Shown: positions 46,426 to 56,400 of the stretch, one piece after another
How the letters are laid out: the number at the start of each line of letters is the position of its first letter
How positions within the stretch are numbered: position 1 is the first letter of the stretch
DNA from: Micromonospora pattaloongensis
GTDB taxonomy: Bacteria > Actinomycetota > Actinomycetes > Mycobacteriales > Micromonosporaceae
NCBI RefSeq assembly: GCF_900107255.1
Contig: NZ_FNPH01000002.1
Location: forward strand, 496,001-560,000
Direction: 5' to 3'
Length of the DNA stretch: 64,000 bases
Notes under the pieces: model-generated
Databases searched by the model: none
Seen by the model: only the letters and a program-made list of their open reading frames with translations
Told to the model about the DNA's origin: nothing
Program-made: the position numbers and the translations under genes

Positions 46426-48200
46426 CGGACCCCCTCCGGCGACAGGATCGCGTCGATGTACGGGACGCGGTCGGTGAGGTCGTGGGCGGCCCCGGTGCTG
46501 ACGTCGAAGAGTGGACCGGCGACCAGGGTCAGCGCCAGGCCCAGCACGACCAGCGCCAACGTCGCCCCCACCATCAGCGGCGGGGTCGGCTCGGCGGCCA
46601 CCGGCCCGGCGGACCGCTCCGTGGACGCGGCGTCGGCGGGCGGGACGCCCGGCGCGGACCGGCGCGACGGCTCGTCGGCGGGCGCGGACCGGGGCGACGG
46701 CGCTGCCGCGGCCACGGCCGCGGTGGACCGCGCGGGCACGGCCGCGGGGCCGGGCGCCGACCGCGGGGGCGCCGGGTCGACGGGCGCGGACGACGGTCCG
46801 GCGACCGCGCCGGGCGCGAGGGCGGGGTCGGCGGGGGCCGCCCCCGGGTCGGTGGGGGCGGGCGGGGCGTCGGGGAAGTCCGGCGGCGGCTTGCGCCAGA
46901 AGGCCAGGTTCCATACCCGCATGACGGCGTAGAGGGTGAGCAGGCTGGTCAGCGTGCCGCCGGCGACCACGGCCCAGGCCAGCCAGCCGCCGACGGCGAC
47001 GCCGGCCTGCAGCAGGCCGAGCTTGCCGAGGAACCCGGAGAACGGTGGGATCCCGGCGAGGTTCAGCGCCGGCAGGAAGAAGAGCACGGCGAGGACCGGC
47101 GCGATCCGGGCCAGCCCGCCGAGCCGCTCCAGGTTGGTGCTGCCGCCGCGGCGCTCGACGAGCCCGGTCGCCAGGAAGAGCGTGGTCTGGATGGTGATGT
47201 GGTGGACCACGTAGTAGATCGCGCTGGCCAGCCCCGCGACCGTGGTCAACGCCACCCCGAAGATCAGATAACCGATGTGGCTGATCAGCGTGAACGACAG
47301 CATCCGCTTGATGTCGGACTGCGCGACCGCGCCCAGGATGCCGACCACCATGGTCAGCAGCGCCACCACCATCAGCCCGTCGGCGACCCGGCCGCCCGGG
47401 AAGAGCAGCGTCTCGGTCCGGATGATCGCGTAGACACCGACCTTGGTGAGCAGCCCGGCGAAGACCGCGGTCACCGGCGCCGGCGCGGTCGGATAGCTGT
47501 CCGGCAGCCACGCCGAGAGCGGGAAGACCGCCGCCTTGATGCCGAAGGCGAGCAGCAGCATCAGCTGCAGCACCAGCCGCAGGTCGTCGGGGAGCGCGTC
47601 GAGCCGGCCGGCGAGCTGGGCGAGGTTGAGCGTGCCGGTCGCCGCGTACACCAGGCCGATCGCGACCAGGAAGATCACCGACGACAGCAGGCTGACCACG
47701 ACGTACGTCGTACCGGCCCGGATGCGCACCTCGGTGCCGCCGAGCGTGAGGAGCACGAAGCTCGCGGCGAGCAGGATCTCGAACCCCACGTAGAGGTTGA
47801 ACAGGTCGCCGGAGAGGAACGCGTTCGTCACGCCCGCCGTGAGGATCAGGTAGCTCGGGTGGTAGATCGCGATCGGTGTCCCCTCGTCGCCGTCCGCCCG
47901 GCCCTCCCCGATGGAGTAGAGCAGCACGCAGAGCGTGACGGCGGTGGAGACGACCAGCATCAGCGCGGCGAGCTGGTCGGCGACGAGCACGATGCCCAGC
48001 GGCGCCGGCCAGCCGCCGACGGCGACGACCTGCGGGCCGTGCCGGTGCGCGGCGACCAGCAGCGCCAACGCCACCGCGAAGGTCACCGCGAGCACCGCGA
48101 CGCTGATCGCGCGCTGCGCACGGGGCCGGCGGGCCAGCATCAGGGTCAGCGCCGCGCCGAGCAGGGGCAGCACGACGGGGAGCGGCACCAGATACGTCAC
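46422..48200 (-). CDS. mnhD: Na+/H+ antiporter subunit D
   Basis: MnhD is one of the two large proton-channel-like subunits, related to respiratory complex I NuoM/N. The 592-residue protein has about fourteen helices with the conserved FNLYVGFEILLAASFVLL Glu and the Lys-bearing FGIKAAVFPLSAWLPDSYP. Between FWRKPP (about residue 435) and the last helix near residue 540 lies an inserted Pro/Ala/Ser-rich, basic segment of about 100 residues, which most MnhD proteins lack. It overlaps mnhC and mnhE by four bases each. Confidence 0.93.
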   Translation of the reverse strand: MTYLVPLPVVLPLLGAALTLMLARRPRAQRAISVAVLAVTFAVALALLVAAHRHGPQVVAVGGWPAPLGIVLVADQLAALMLVVSTAVTLCVLLYSIGEGRADGDEGTPIAIYHPSYLILTAGVTNAFLSGDLFNLYVGFEILLAASFVLLTLGGTEVRIRAGTTYVVVSLLSSVIFLVAIGLVYAATGTLNLAQLAGRLDALPDDLRLVLQLMLLLAFGIKAAVFPLSAWLPDSYPTAPAPVTAVFAGLLTKVGVYAIIRTETLLFPGGRVADGLMVVALLTMVVGILGAVAQSDIKRMLSFTLISHIGYLIFGVALTTVAGLASAIYYVVHHITIQTTLFLATGLVERRGGSTNLERLGGLARIAPVLAVLFFLPALNLAGIPPFSGFLGKLGLLQAGVAVGGWLAWAVVAGGTLTSLLTLYAVMRVWNLAFWRKPPPDFPDAPPAPTDPGAAPADPALAPGAVAGPSSAPVDPAPPRSAPGPAAVPARSTAAVAAAAPSPRSAPADEPSRRSAPGVPPADAASTERSAGPVAAEPTPPLMVGATLALVVLGLALTLVAGPLFDVSTGAAHDLTDRVPYIDAILSPEGVR

Positions 48201-48661
48201 GCGTTCCTCCCGACTGTTCCGAAGGCCGCCGCCGACGCGACCGCGTCGTCCGGGTCGCCGTCGCCCGCGTCGTCGCCACGGTCCGCCGCGTTCTGCGCCT
48301 CGTCGGCGAGCGCCCGCTCGACGATCCGCCGGTCCTCAAGGTCGTCCTGCACCTCGTCGTGCCCCAGCAGCAGCCAGCTCCGGTACGCCATGGCGAGCAG
48401 GAAGGCGGTCATGCCCAGCGTGATCACGATCGCGGTGAGGACCATCGCCTGCGGCAGCGGGTCGCTCATCTCCCCTTCCGGCGTGACGCCCACGATCGGC
48501 GCCCCGCCGGCCCGCCCGGCGACGAGGATGAGCAGGTTGGCCGCGTTGCCCAGCAGGATCACGCCGAGCACCACGCGGGTCAGGCTCCGTTCGAGCAGCA
48601 GCGTCACGCCGGCCGCCGAGAGCACCCCGATAACGACCACCAACACCAGGTTCGGACTCAC
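48197..48661 (-). CDS. mnhC: Na+/H+ antiporter subunit C
   Basis: The 154-residue NuoK-like subunit has three helices (LVLVVVIGVLSAAGVTLLLE, VLGVILLGNAANLLIL, AMVLTAIVITLGMTAFLLAM) and a long acidic C-terminal tail of about 45 residues. The GTG at 48661 overlaps the mnhA stop by four bases. Confidence 0.93.
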   Translation of the reverse strand: MSPNLVLVVVIGVLSAAGVTLLLERSLTRVVLGVILLGNAANLLILVAGRAGGAPIVGVTPEGEMSDPLPQAMVLTAIVITLGMTAFLLAMAYRSWLLLGHDEVQDDLEDRRIVERALADEAQNAADRGDDAGDGDPDDAVASAAAFGTVGRNA

Positions 48662-51489
48662 ACCAGTTCCTCCTGCCGGACATCGTCGGCGGTTGGTCGT
48701 TGCTCGTCGGCCTCGATGTGCCGGTCCACCTCGGCGCCCAGGCTGCGCAGGACGTCCAGCGCGAGACCGACGACGACCAGGTAGACCCCGACGTCGAAGA
48801 AGAGCGAGGTGACCACGTGCACCTTGCCGATCAACGGGAGATAGAGGTCGACGATCGCGCTCTGCAGCACCTCGCCGCCGAAGAGCATCGCGGTCACGCC
48901 GGTGCCGACCGAGAGGAACAGCCCGGCGCCGAGCACCAGCCCGGCGTCGACCGGGGCGGCCTCGTCGAGTTCGTGCCGCCCGCCGGCGAGGTAGCGCACC
49001 GCGAGCGCCAGGCCGGCGACGAGGCCGCCGGCGAAGCCGCCGCCGGGGGCGTTGTGCCCGGAGAACATCAGGTAGATCGAGAAGACCAGCATCGTGTGGA
49101 ACAGCAGCCGCGTCACCACCTCGAAGATGATCGAGCGACGGCGCGTGTCGAGCGCGGGGCCGCCGCGCAGCCACTCCGGTTGCGGGCGGGGTGGCCGGAC
49201 CGGCGGCTCCCCGCGACGCGGTCCCGGCCCGGTCCGGGGTCGCAGGAAGATCAGGCTGGCGACCCCGGTGGCGGCGACCACCAGCACCGCGATCTCCCCC
49301 ATGGTGTCCCAGGCCCGGATGTCCACCAGGGTCACGTTGACCACGTTGCGCCCGCCGCCGTACGACACGGCCTGCTCGGGGAAGTCGACCGAGATCGGCA
49401 CCGCCTGCCGGCCGCCGGCGGCGGCGAGCGCGAGCCCCGACATGACCAGCCCCACCGCGATTCCGATCGAGACCCGCAGCCACCGGCTGGAGCGCAGCGG
49501 CCGGGCGGAGAACTTCGCCGGCAGCCGGCGCAGCACCAGGACGAAAACGGCGATGGTGAGCGTCTCGACGAGGAACTGCGTCAGCGCCAGGTCCGGCGCG
49601 CCGTGCAGCACGAACATCAGCGCGGTGCCGTACCCGGTCACCCCGGCGAGCACGGTGGCGGCGAGCCGGCGCTGGGTCCGCACCGCGGCCACCGCCGCGG
49701 CGGCCAGCACGACCCCGACCAGCAGCTGCGCCGGGGTGTCCCACCACTGCACCCGCTCGGGCCACGGCGCTCCGATCAGCAGCGCGCCACCGGGGAGCAC
49801 CACCAGGACGAGCAGGATGATGCCGAGGTACTGCGGCAGCGAGCCGCGCTGGGTGGCGCCGGTGACCTCCACGGAGAGCCGGTCGAGCGCGTGGGTGAGG
49901 CGGCCGTACACGGTGGCGCCGTTGACCGGCGCGCGCAGCCGCTCCTGCGCGGGGCGCAGCCGCTCGCGCAGCGCGAACAGCAACGCGCCGCCGGCGAGCG
50001 CGAGCAGCGACAGGCCGAGCGCCGGGGTGGGGCCGTGCCAGAGCGCCAGGTGCGCGCCGGTCGCGCCGAACAGCGCCGGGTACGGCGCAAGCAGCCGGTC
50101 GACGACGCCGGCCAGCGGCCCGAGCAGCAGTCCGAGTCCGGCCAGCAGCGCGGGCGGGGCGAGGAACGCGACGCCGACCGGCCGGGTCGCGGTCGGCTCG
50201 ACGCCCGGCTTGTCGGCGAACGCGCCCCACAGGAAGCGCAGGCTGTAGGCGGTGGTGAGCACGGCCCCCAGCACGATCGCGGCCAGCACCGCGGGGTCGT
50301 CGGCGAACGCCTGCAGGATCGCCTCCTTGCCGACGAACCCGAACAGCGGCGGCACGCCGGCCATCGAGGCGGCGGCGAGCGCCGCGGTGACCGCCACGCC
50401 GGGCATGCGGCGCCGCAGGCCGCTCAGTTCGTGCAGGTCGCGGGTGCCGGCGCGGCGGTCGATGATCCCGACGATCAGGAAGAGCGCCGCCTTGAACAGG
50501 GCGTGTGCCAGCAGCATCGCGGCCCCGGCGAGCGCGGCGTCGCGGGTGCCGGCGCCGGTCACCAGCACCAGCAGCCCGAGCTGGCTCACCGTGCCGTACG
50601 CCAGCAGCAGCTTGAGGTCGCTCTGCCGCAGCGCGGCCCACCCGCCGAACAGCATGGTGACGGCGCCGGCGACCATCGCCAGCAGCGACCACGTCGGCTG
50701 GCCGCCGAACGCCGGCGCCAGCAGCGCGACCAGGTAGACCCCGGCCTTGACCATCGCGGCGGCGTGCAGGTAGGCGCTGACCGGGGTGGGCGCGGCCATC
50801 GCGGCGGGGAGCCAGAAGCTGAACGGGAAGATCGCCGACTTGGCGAGCGCGCCGAGCAGGATCAGCACGAGCGCGACGCCGAGGTACGCGCCGCCGGGCA
50901 GCTCCCCGGCGATGATCTCGGACCAGCGGTAGGTGCCGGCGTGCTCGCCGAGCATGATGAAGCCGACCAGCATCGCGAGGCCGCCCAGGGTGGTCACGAT
51001 GAGCGCCTGAGCGGCGGCCCGCCGGCTCGCCCGCTTCTCCGTGTTCTGCCCGATCAGCAGGTACGAGAAGACGGTGGTCAGCTCCCAGAAGATGTAGAGC
51101 AGGATGAGGTCGTCGGCGACCACGAGCCCGTGCATCGCGCCGGCGAAGGCGACGAAGACCGCGGCGAAGCGGCCGAGCCCGGGCTCGTCGGCCCGGAAGT
51201 ACCGGGCGCAGTACGCCAGCACCAGCGCCCCGACGCCGCCGACCAGCAGCAGCATCAGCCAGGAGAGCGTGGACATCCGCAGGGCGAGTTCCAGGCGCAG
51301 CTGCGGCACCCACGGGTACGTCTCCACGACCGCGCCGCCGCCGCGTACCGCCGGCGTGTGCGCGACCGCCCAGGCGACCGCCGCGGCCGGGGCGGCCGCC
51401 AACAGGTAGAAGGCGCGCGGACCCCACCACCGGACCAGCGCCGGCGCGGCGAGCGCCGTGACCATGTAGAGGGTCAGCAGTACCAGCAC
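48658..51489 (-). CDS. mnhA: Na+/H+ antiporter subunit A fused to subunit B
   Basis: The 943-residue protein is the large NuoL-like subunit A followed by a subunit-B domain. The A part has the proton-path Glu in LLYIFWELTTVFSYLLIG and the Lys segments LGALAKSAIFPFSFWLPAAM. From about residue 783, IIFEVVTRLLFHTMLVFSIY and FSGHNAPGGGFAGGLVAGLA are the MnhB signature. So mnhB is not separate here. The GTG at 51489 follows TGGAG, and it is the first gene of the operon. Confidence 0.93.
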   Translation of the reverse strand: MLVLLTLYMVTALAAPALVRWWGPRAFYLLAAAPAAAVAWAVAHTPAVRGGGAVVETYPWVPQLRLELALRMSTLSWLMLLLVGGVGALVLAYCARYFRADEPGLGRFAAVFVAFAGAMHGLVVADDLILLYIFWELTTVFSYLLIGQNTEKRASRRAAAQALIVTTLGGLAMLVGFIMLGEHAGTYRWSEIIAGELPGGAYLGVALVLILLGALAKSAIFPFSFWLPAAMAAPTPVSAYLHAAAMVKAGVYLVALLAPAFGGQPTWSLLAMVAGAVTMLFGGWAALRQSDLKLLLAYGTVSQLGLLVLVTGAGTRDAALAGAAMLLAHALFKAALFLIVGIIDRRAGTRDLHELSGLRRRMPGVAVTAALAAASMAGVPPLFGFVGKEAILQAFADDPAVLAAIVLGAVLTTAYSLRFLWGAFADKPGVEPTATRPVGVAFLAPPALLAGLGLLLGPLAGVVDRLLAPYPALFGATGAHLALWHGPTPALGLSLLALAGGALLFALRERLRPAQERLRAPVNGATVYGRLTHALDRLSVEVTGATQRGSLPQYLGIILLVLVVLPGGALLIGAPWPERVQWWDTPAQLLVGVVLAAAAVAAVRTQRRLAATVLAGVTGYGTALMFVLHGAPDLALTQFLVETLTIAVFVLVLRRLPAKFSARPLRSSRWLRVSIGIAVGLVMSGLALAAAGGRQAVPISVDFPEQAVSYGGGRNVVNVTLVDIRAWDTMGEIAVLVVAATGVASLIFLRPRTGPGPRRGEPPVRPPRPQPEWLRGGPALDTRRRSIIFEVVTRLLFHTMLVFSIYLMFSGHNAPGGGFAGGLVAGLALAVRYLAGGRHELDEAAPVDAGLVLGAGLFLSVGTGVTAMLFGGEVLQSAIVDLYLPLIGKVHVVTSLFFDVGVYLVVVGLALDVLRSLGAEVDRHIEADEQRPTADDVRQEELV

Positions 51490-51734
51490 CTGGACTCCAG
51501 ATAGGCGTCATCGCAGGCCGGCCGGTTGGCGGGTCTGCGGGATCGACAGGGATCGGGACGGCGCGCGCGGTGCCGCGACGGCCGCGCACGCGCCGCCGGA
51601 GCGGATCTGCGGTGCGGCGTGGCGCGGGTCAGTGGTGCGGCGCGACGCGGGTAACCGTTACCCGGCGAGGGCGGCAGTCAGTCGCCACGGCGGGCGTCGC
51701 ACGCATCACTCATTCCGGGCGCTCGGCGGGGCGC

Positions 51735-52130
51735 TCAGGCGGCCGGCGGGGCGCGGCTGCCGTGCCGGCGGGCCGGCGCCGAGCGCCGCGACTCGTCGTA
51801 GCCCTCGATCGCGGTCGCGGCGGCGTCGTCGACCTCCACCACGGACGGACGGGACGCCGTCGCGGCGGGCGGGATCTCCGGTCGCGGCAACTCCTCGTCG
51901 CCGCGCTGCCTGGCCGCGCCGTCGGCGTCGGACTCGTCGGCGATGCCGCGCCCGACCGAGGGGGTCGGGGGCACCAGGGCGGCGCCGATCGACGCGTGGG
52001 CGGTCGCGATGGCGCCGGCCGGCACGGCGACCGAGGTGGCGCCGTGAATCGACGTGACCGTGAGGATGGCGAGCAGGACGGCGGCCAGCAAACGACCTTT
52101 CGGCCGGTGACCACTCTGCCCGCTGCGCAA
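51735..52130 (-). CDS. small exported protein, unknown
   Basis: The 131-residue protein begins at a TTG (52130) right after GGAGGAGG. An N-terminal signal-like helix (LLAAVLLAILTVTSIHGATS) follows a short basic start. The rest is a polar, Pro/Ala-rich region without cysteines or recognised domain. It stands alone between the mnh operon and a GNAT gene. Coding is supported by the ribosome binding site and signal peptide. Confidence 0.55.
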   Translation of the reverse strand: MRSGQSGHRPKGRLLAAVLLAILTVTSIHGATSVAVPAGAIATAHASIGAALVPPTPSVGRGIADESDADGAARQRGDEELPRPEIPPAATASRPSVVEVDDAAATAIEGYDESRRSAPARRHGSRAPPAA

Positions 52131-52255
52131 TCCGCCTCCTCCGCTCGCTTCCGCCGTAACCCTATCGGTTTGGGGTGGTCAGAAGCCATCGACTCCCGAA
52201 ATTGTAAGCGCCTTAACCATCTCCAGTCGTTACGTACGGGTTACGCTTCCCCGTC

Positions 52256-52777
52256 ATGAACGCCGATATCGCCGAGCCGCGCACCGCGCGACTGGTCCTG
52301 CGCCGCCCCGTCCCGTCGGACCTCGACGCGGTGCACGAGGTGCACGGCGACCCGGCGACGAACCGCCACAACCCGTCGGGGCCGACCACACTGGAGGGCA
52401 GCCGGCGGCTGCTCGCGGAGTGGATCGCGCACTGGGAGCGACACGGCTTCGGCTACTGGACGGTGCGGCGCGCCGAGGATGGCGCGGTGCTGGGCTTCGG
52501 CGGCGTCCGGCACAAGGACCTCGACGGCGAGCCGGTGCTGAACCTCTACTACCGGTTCAGCCCGCGCGCATGGGGTCAGGGCTACGCAGTCGAGCTGGCA
52601 CGCGCGGCGGTCGCGTTCGGACGCGCGCTCGGCGGCCCACCGGTGGTCGCGCTGATCAACCTGACCAACGAGCCGTCGCGGCGGGTCGCGGAACGGGCCG
52701 GCCTGGTCGCCGCGGAGATCATCGAGTACGAGGGCGCGCTCTCACCGGTCTATCGGCTGCCCGACGCCACCCCATGA
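52256..52777 (+). CDS. GNAT N-acetyltransferase (RimJ/RimL type)
   Basis: The 173-residue protein has the RimJ/RimL-type N-terminus TARLVLRRPVPSDLDAVHEVH, the acetyl-CoA site RFSPRAWGQGYAVELARAAV and the alpha4 stretch NEPSRRVAERAGLV. It probably acetylates a protein N-terminus or a small amine. It is transcribed alone with no regulator nearby. Confidence 0.87.
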   Translation: MNADIAEPRTARLVLRRPVPSDLDAVHEVHGDPATNRHNPSGPTTLEGSRRLLAEWIAHWERHGFGYWTVRRAEDGAVLGFGGVRHKDLDGEPVLNLYYRFSPRAWGQGYAVELARAAVAFGRALGGPPVVALINLTNEPSRRVAERAGLVAAEIIEYEGALSPVYRLPDATP

Positions 52778-52849
52778 TCGCCTGCGGCCGAGCCACTGCA
52801 CCACGACCCCGTCCACACCGACACCCGGCCCGGTCGCGGAACTCACGGG

Positions 52850-53218
52850 TCACACCGTGTGCAGAAGCCCTTGATCGACGGGGGCGGCGGGCGCGTCGGT
52901 GACCACCAGATCAGGGCGGTGCAGGTGCAGCGCGATCTCGTTGACCATGCGCTGGTCCGCGCTGAGCGGCCGACCGCCGCGCCGGCCGTTGCGGCCCTCG
53001 CGCAGCACGAAGCGGTGCACACCCGCGCGCACCCGCGCCCGATCGACGGCGCTGGCCCGGGTGGTCGCGACGACCAGGTCGCGCAGCGCGGCGGCCAGCT
53101 GCTCGGCGAGCACGAGCTCCGCCCCGCGACAGCGGGTACGCAAAATGGCCAGCTGGCTGTCGATCAGCCGCACCAGCACGTCGGTGTCGTGCTGAAACCC
53201 CCGCTCAACCCCGGCCAT
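52850..53218 (-). CDS. hypothetical helical protein
   Basis: The 122-residue protein is mostly helical (TDVLVRLIDSQLAILRTRC, ELVLAEQLAAALRDLVVATT), with a basic middle and no recognised domain. An AAAGGGACCGG precedes the ATG at 53218. It is divergent from lhr. Coding is likely from its amphipathic pattern, function unknown. Confidence 0.5.
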   Translation of the reverse strand: MAGVERGFQHDTDVLVRLIDSQLAILRTRCRGAELVLAEQLAAALRDLVVATTRASAVDRARVRAGVHRFVLREGRNGRRGGRPLSADQRMVNEIALHLHRPDLVVTDAPAAPVDQGLLHTV

Positions 53219-53251
53219 TCCGGTCCCTTTCGTAAAGACCCGGCGTTAAGG

Positions 53252-53273
53252 GCGAAGCTAGCCCATGCTTCGC
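53252..53273. promoter_or_regulatory. inverted repeat in the lhr upstream region
   Basis: GCGAAGC-N8-GCTTCGC lies in the AT-richer 184-bp gap between lhr and the divergent hypothetical gene. It could be an operator for either gene; no protein is implicated. Confidence 0.35.
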
Positions 53274-53402
53274 AATACCGGCAAGTACTTAGATGTCATG
53301 ATCCGTATCGACGTCGCGTCGCCGTACTGAAGAATTAACCTGCGGCGTTATGTCCGACACGCGTTTCGCGCGCTGTCGTACCCAGCGGGCAGGATTGAAG
53401 GC

Positions 53403-56400
53403 GTGGCCGACGTGCTGGAGCAGTTCGGGGTGGCGACGCGGGAGTGGTTCCGCGCCGCCTTCGCCGCGCCCACCGACGCCCAGGCCGGCGCGTGGCGGGC
53501 GATCGGCGCCGGGCGTAACGCGCTGGTCGTCGCGCCGACCGGCTCCGGCAAGACCCTCGCGGCCTTCCTCTGGTCGCTGGACCGGCTCGCCCGCGAACCC
53601 GCGCCGGCCCAGCCGCGGCAGCGCTGCCGGGTGCTCTACGTCAGCCCGCTCAAGGCGCTCGCCGTCGACGTCGAGCGCAACCTGCGCGCGCCCCTCGCCG
53701 GCATCCGGCACGCCGCCACCCGGCTGGGCATCCCCGAGCCGGAGATCACCGTCGGCATGCGGACCGGCGACACCCCCGCCGACGAGCGGCGAGCGTTCAC
53801 CCGGACCCCGCCCGACATCCTGATCACCACGCCGGAGTCGCTGTTCCTGCTGCTCACCTCGGCGGCCCGGGAGTCGCTGCGCGGGGTCGAGACGGTGATC
53901 GTCGACGAGGTCCACGCGGTCGCCGCCACCAAGCGCGGCGCCCACCTGGCGCTCTCCCTGGAGCGCCTCGACGCGTTGCTGCCCCGGCCGGCGCAGCGCA
54001 TCGGGCTCTCCGCCACGGTCCGGCCGATCGACGAGACGGCCCGCTTCCTGGGCGGCGCGCACCCGGTGGAGATCGTGCAGCCCCCCGCCGCCAAGACGAT
54101 CGAGGTCACCGTCGAGGTCCCGGTCGAGGACATGACGCGCCTCGACGAGCGGGACGGTCCGAGCGACGACGACCTCGGCGGGCCGCGCCGCCCGTCGATC
54201 TGGCCCGCGGTCGAGGAGCGGGTCTACGACCTGATCCACGCCCACCGGTCCACGATCGTGTTCACCAACTCCCGCCGCAGCGCGGAGCGGCTCTGCGCCC
54301 GCCTCAACGAACTGGCCGTCGAGCGCGCCGCGCCCGACGCCCCGGCGCCGCCCGGCCCGGGCCCCCGCGGCGCGCCACCGACCGGTTCGCGCTCCACGGC
54401 GCCCGGCGGGATGCCCGCCGAGATCATGGCGCAGGCCGACGCGGCCGCCGGCGCCGCGCCGGTGATCGCCCGGGCGCATCACGGCAGCGTGTCGCGGGAG
54501 GAGCGCAAGCACATCGAGGAGGCGCTCAAGTCCGGTCAGCTGCCGGCCGTGGTCGCCACCTCCAGCCTGGAGCTCGGCATCGACATGGGCGCCGTCGACC
54601 TGGTCGTGCAGGTCGAGGCGCCGCCGAGCGTCGCCGCCGGGCTGCAGCGCGTCGGCCGCGCCGGCCACCAGGTCGGCGCGGTCTCCCGGGGCGTGGTCTT
54701 CCCGAAGCACCGGGGCGACCTGCTCTCCTGCGCGGTCGTCGCGGGGCGGATGACCGACGGCGCGATCGAGGAGCTGCGTTACCCGCGCAACCCGCTGGAC
54801 GTCCTCGCCCAGCAGATCGTCGCGATGGTCTCGCTCGACGAGTGGCGCGTCGCCGAACTGGCCGTGCTGGTCCGCCGGGCGGCGCCCTTCGCCGAGCTGC
54901 CCGACTCGGCGCTGCACGCGGTCCTCGACATGCTCTCCGGGCGCTACCCGTCCACCGCCTTCGCCGAGCTGCGTCCCCGACTGGTCTGGGACCGCGCCGC
55001 CGACCTGCTGACCGGCCGGCCCGGCGCGCAACGCCTCGCCGTCACCAGCGGCGGGACCATCCCCGACCGCGGCATGTTCGGGGTCTTCCTGGCCGGGGCG
55101 GAGCGCGCGGCCCGGGTCGGCGAGCTCGATGAGGAGATGGTCTACGAGTCCCGGGTCGGCGACGTCTTCCTGCTCGGCTCCACGTCGTGGCGGATCGAGG
55201 ACATCACCCCCGACCGCGTGCTGGTCTCCCCGGCGCCGGGGCAGGCGGCCCGGATGCCGTTCTGGAAGGGCGACCAGCTGGGCCGCCCGGTCGAGCTCGG
55301 TCGCGCGATCGGGGCGCGGCTGCGGGCCATCGCCCGCCAGGACGACGAGGCGGCGACGGCCACGCTGCGCGCGGGCGGTCTGGACGACTGGGCCGCCGGC
55401 AACCTGGTGGCGTACGTCCGGGAGCAGCGGGAGGCGACCCGGTCCCTGCCCGACGACCGCACCGTCGTGGTGGAACGCTTCCGCGACGAGCTCGGCGACT
55501 GGCGGCTGGCCGTCCACTGTGTTCTCGGGGCCCGGATCAACGGCCCGTGGGCGCTCGCGATCGGGCGCCGGCTGGCCGAGCGCTACGGCGTGGACGCCCA
55601 GGTGATGCCGGCCGACGACGGCATCGTGGTGCGGCTGCCCGACACGGCCGAGGAGCCGCCCGGCGCCGACGTGGTGGCGTTCGACCCGGACGAGATCGCC
55701 CAGATCGTCGAGGAGTCGGTCGGGACCTCCGCGCTGTTCGCGTCGCGTTTCCGCGAGTGCGCGGCCCGGGCGCTGCTGTTGCCGCGCCGCGACCCGCGCC
55801 GCCGGCAGCCGCTCTGGCAGCAGCGACAGCGCGCCGCGCAGCTACTCGACGTCGCCCGCGAGTACGCCGACTTCCCGGTCACCCTCGAGGCCGCCCGGGA
55901 GTGTCTGCAGGACGTCTTCGACCTGCCCGGTCTCGCCGCGCTGATGCGTGACCTGGCCGCCCGCAAGGTGCGCCTGGTCGAGGTCGAGACCCCGCGGCCG
56001 TCGCCGTTCGCCCGGTCGCTGCTCTTCGGCTACGTCGGCGCCTTCCTCTACGAGGGCGACGCGCCGCTCGCCGAGCGCCGCGCCGCCGCCCTCGCCCTGG
56101 ACTCCGCGCTCCTCGGCGAGCTGCTCGGCCGCGTCGACCTGCGCGAGCTGCTCGACCCCGCCGTGGTCACCGAGACCGAGCGACAGTTGCAGTGGCTGAC
56201 CGAGCAACGTCGACCGCGTGACGCCGAGGACGTGGTCGAGCTGCTGCGCCTGCTCGGCGACCTGTCGACCGCGGAGCTGGCCGAACGCGGCGCGGACGCC
56301 GCCTGGCTGACCGAGCTGGAGACGGCGCGACGCGCGGTACGGGTGCGCATCGCCGGCGAGGAGCGGTGGATCGGCGTCGAGGACGCGGGCCGGGTCCGCG

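Noticed and set aside
48700-51504. A 934-codon plus-strand frame
   Set aside because: It is antisense to mnhA and consists of Arg/Gly/Gln-rich shadow sequence.
53289-55517. A 742-codon minus-strand frame
   Set aside because: It is antisense to the lhr helicase domain, which carries all motifs in the right order.
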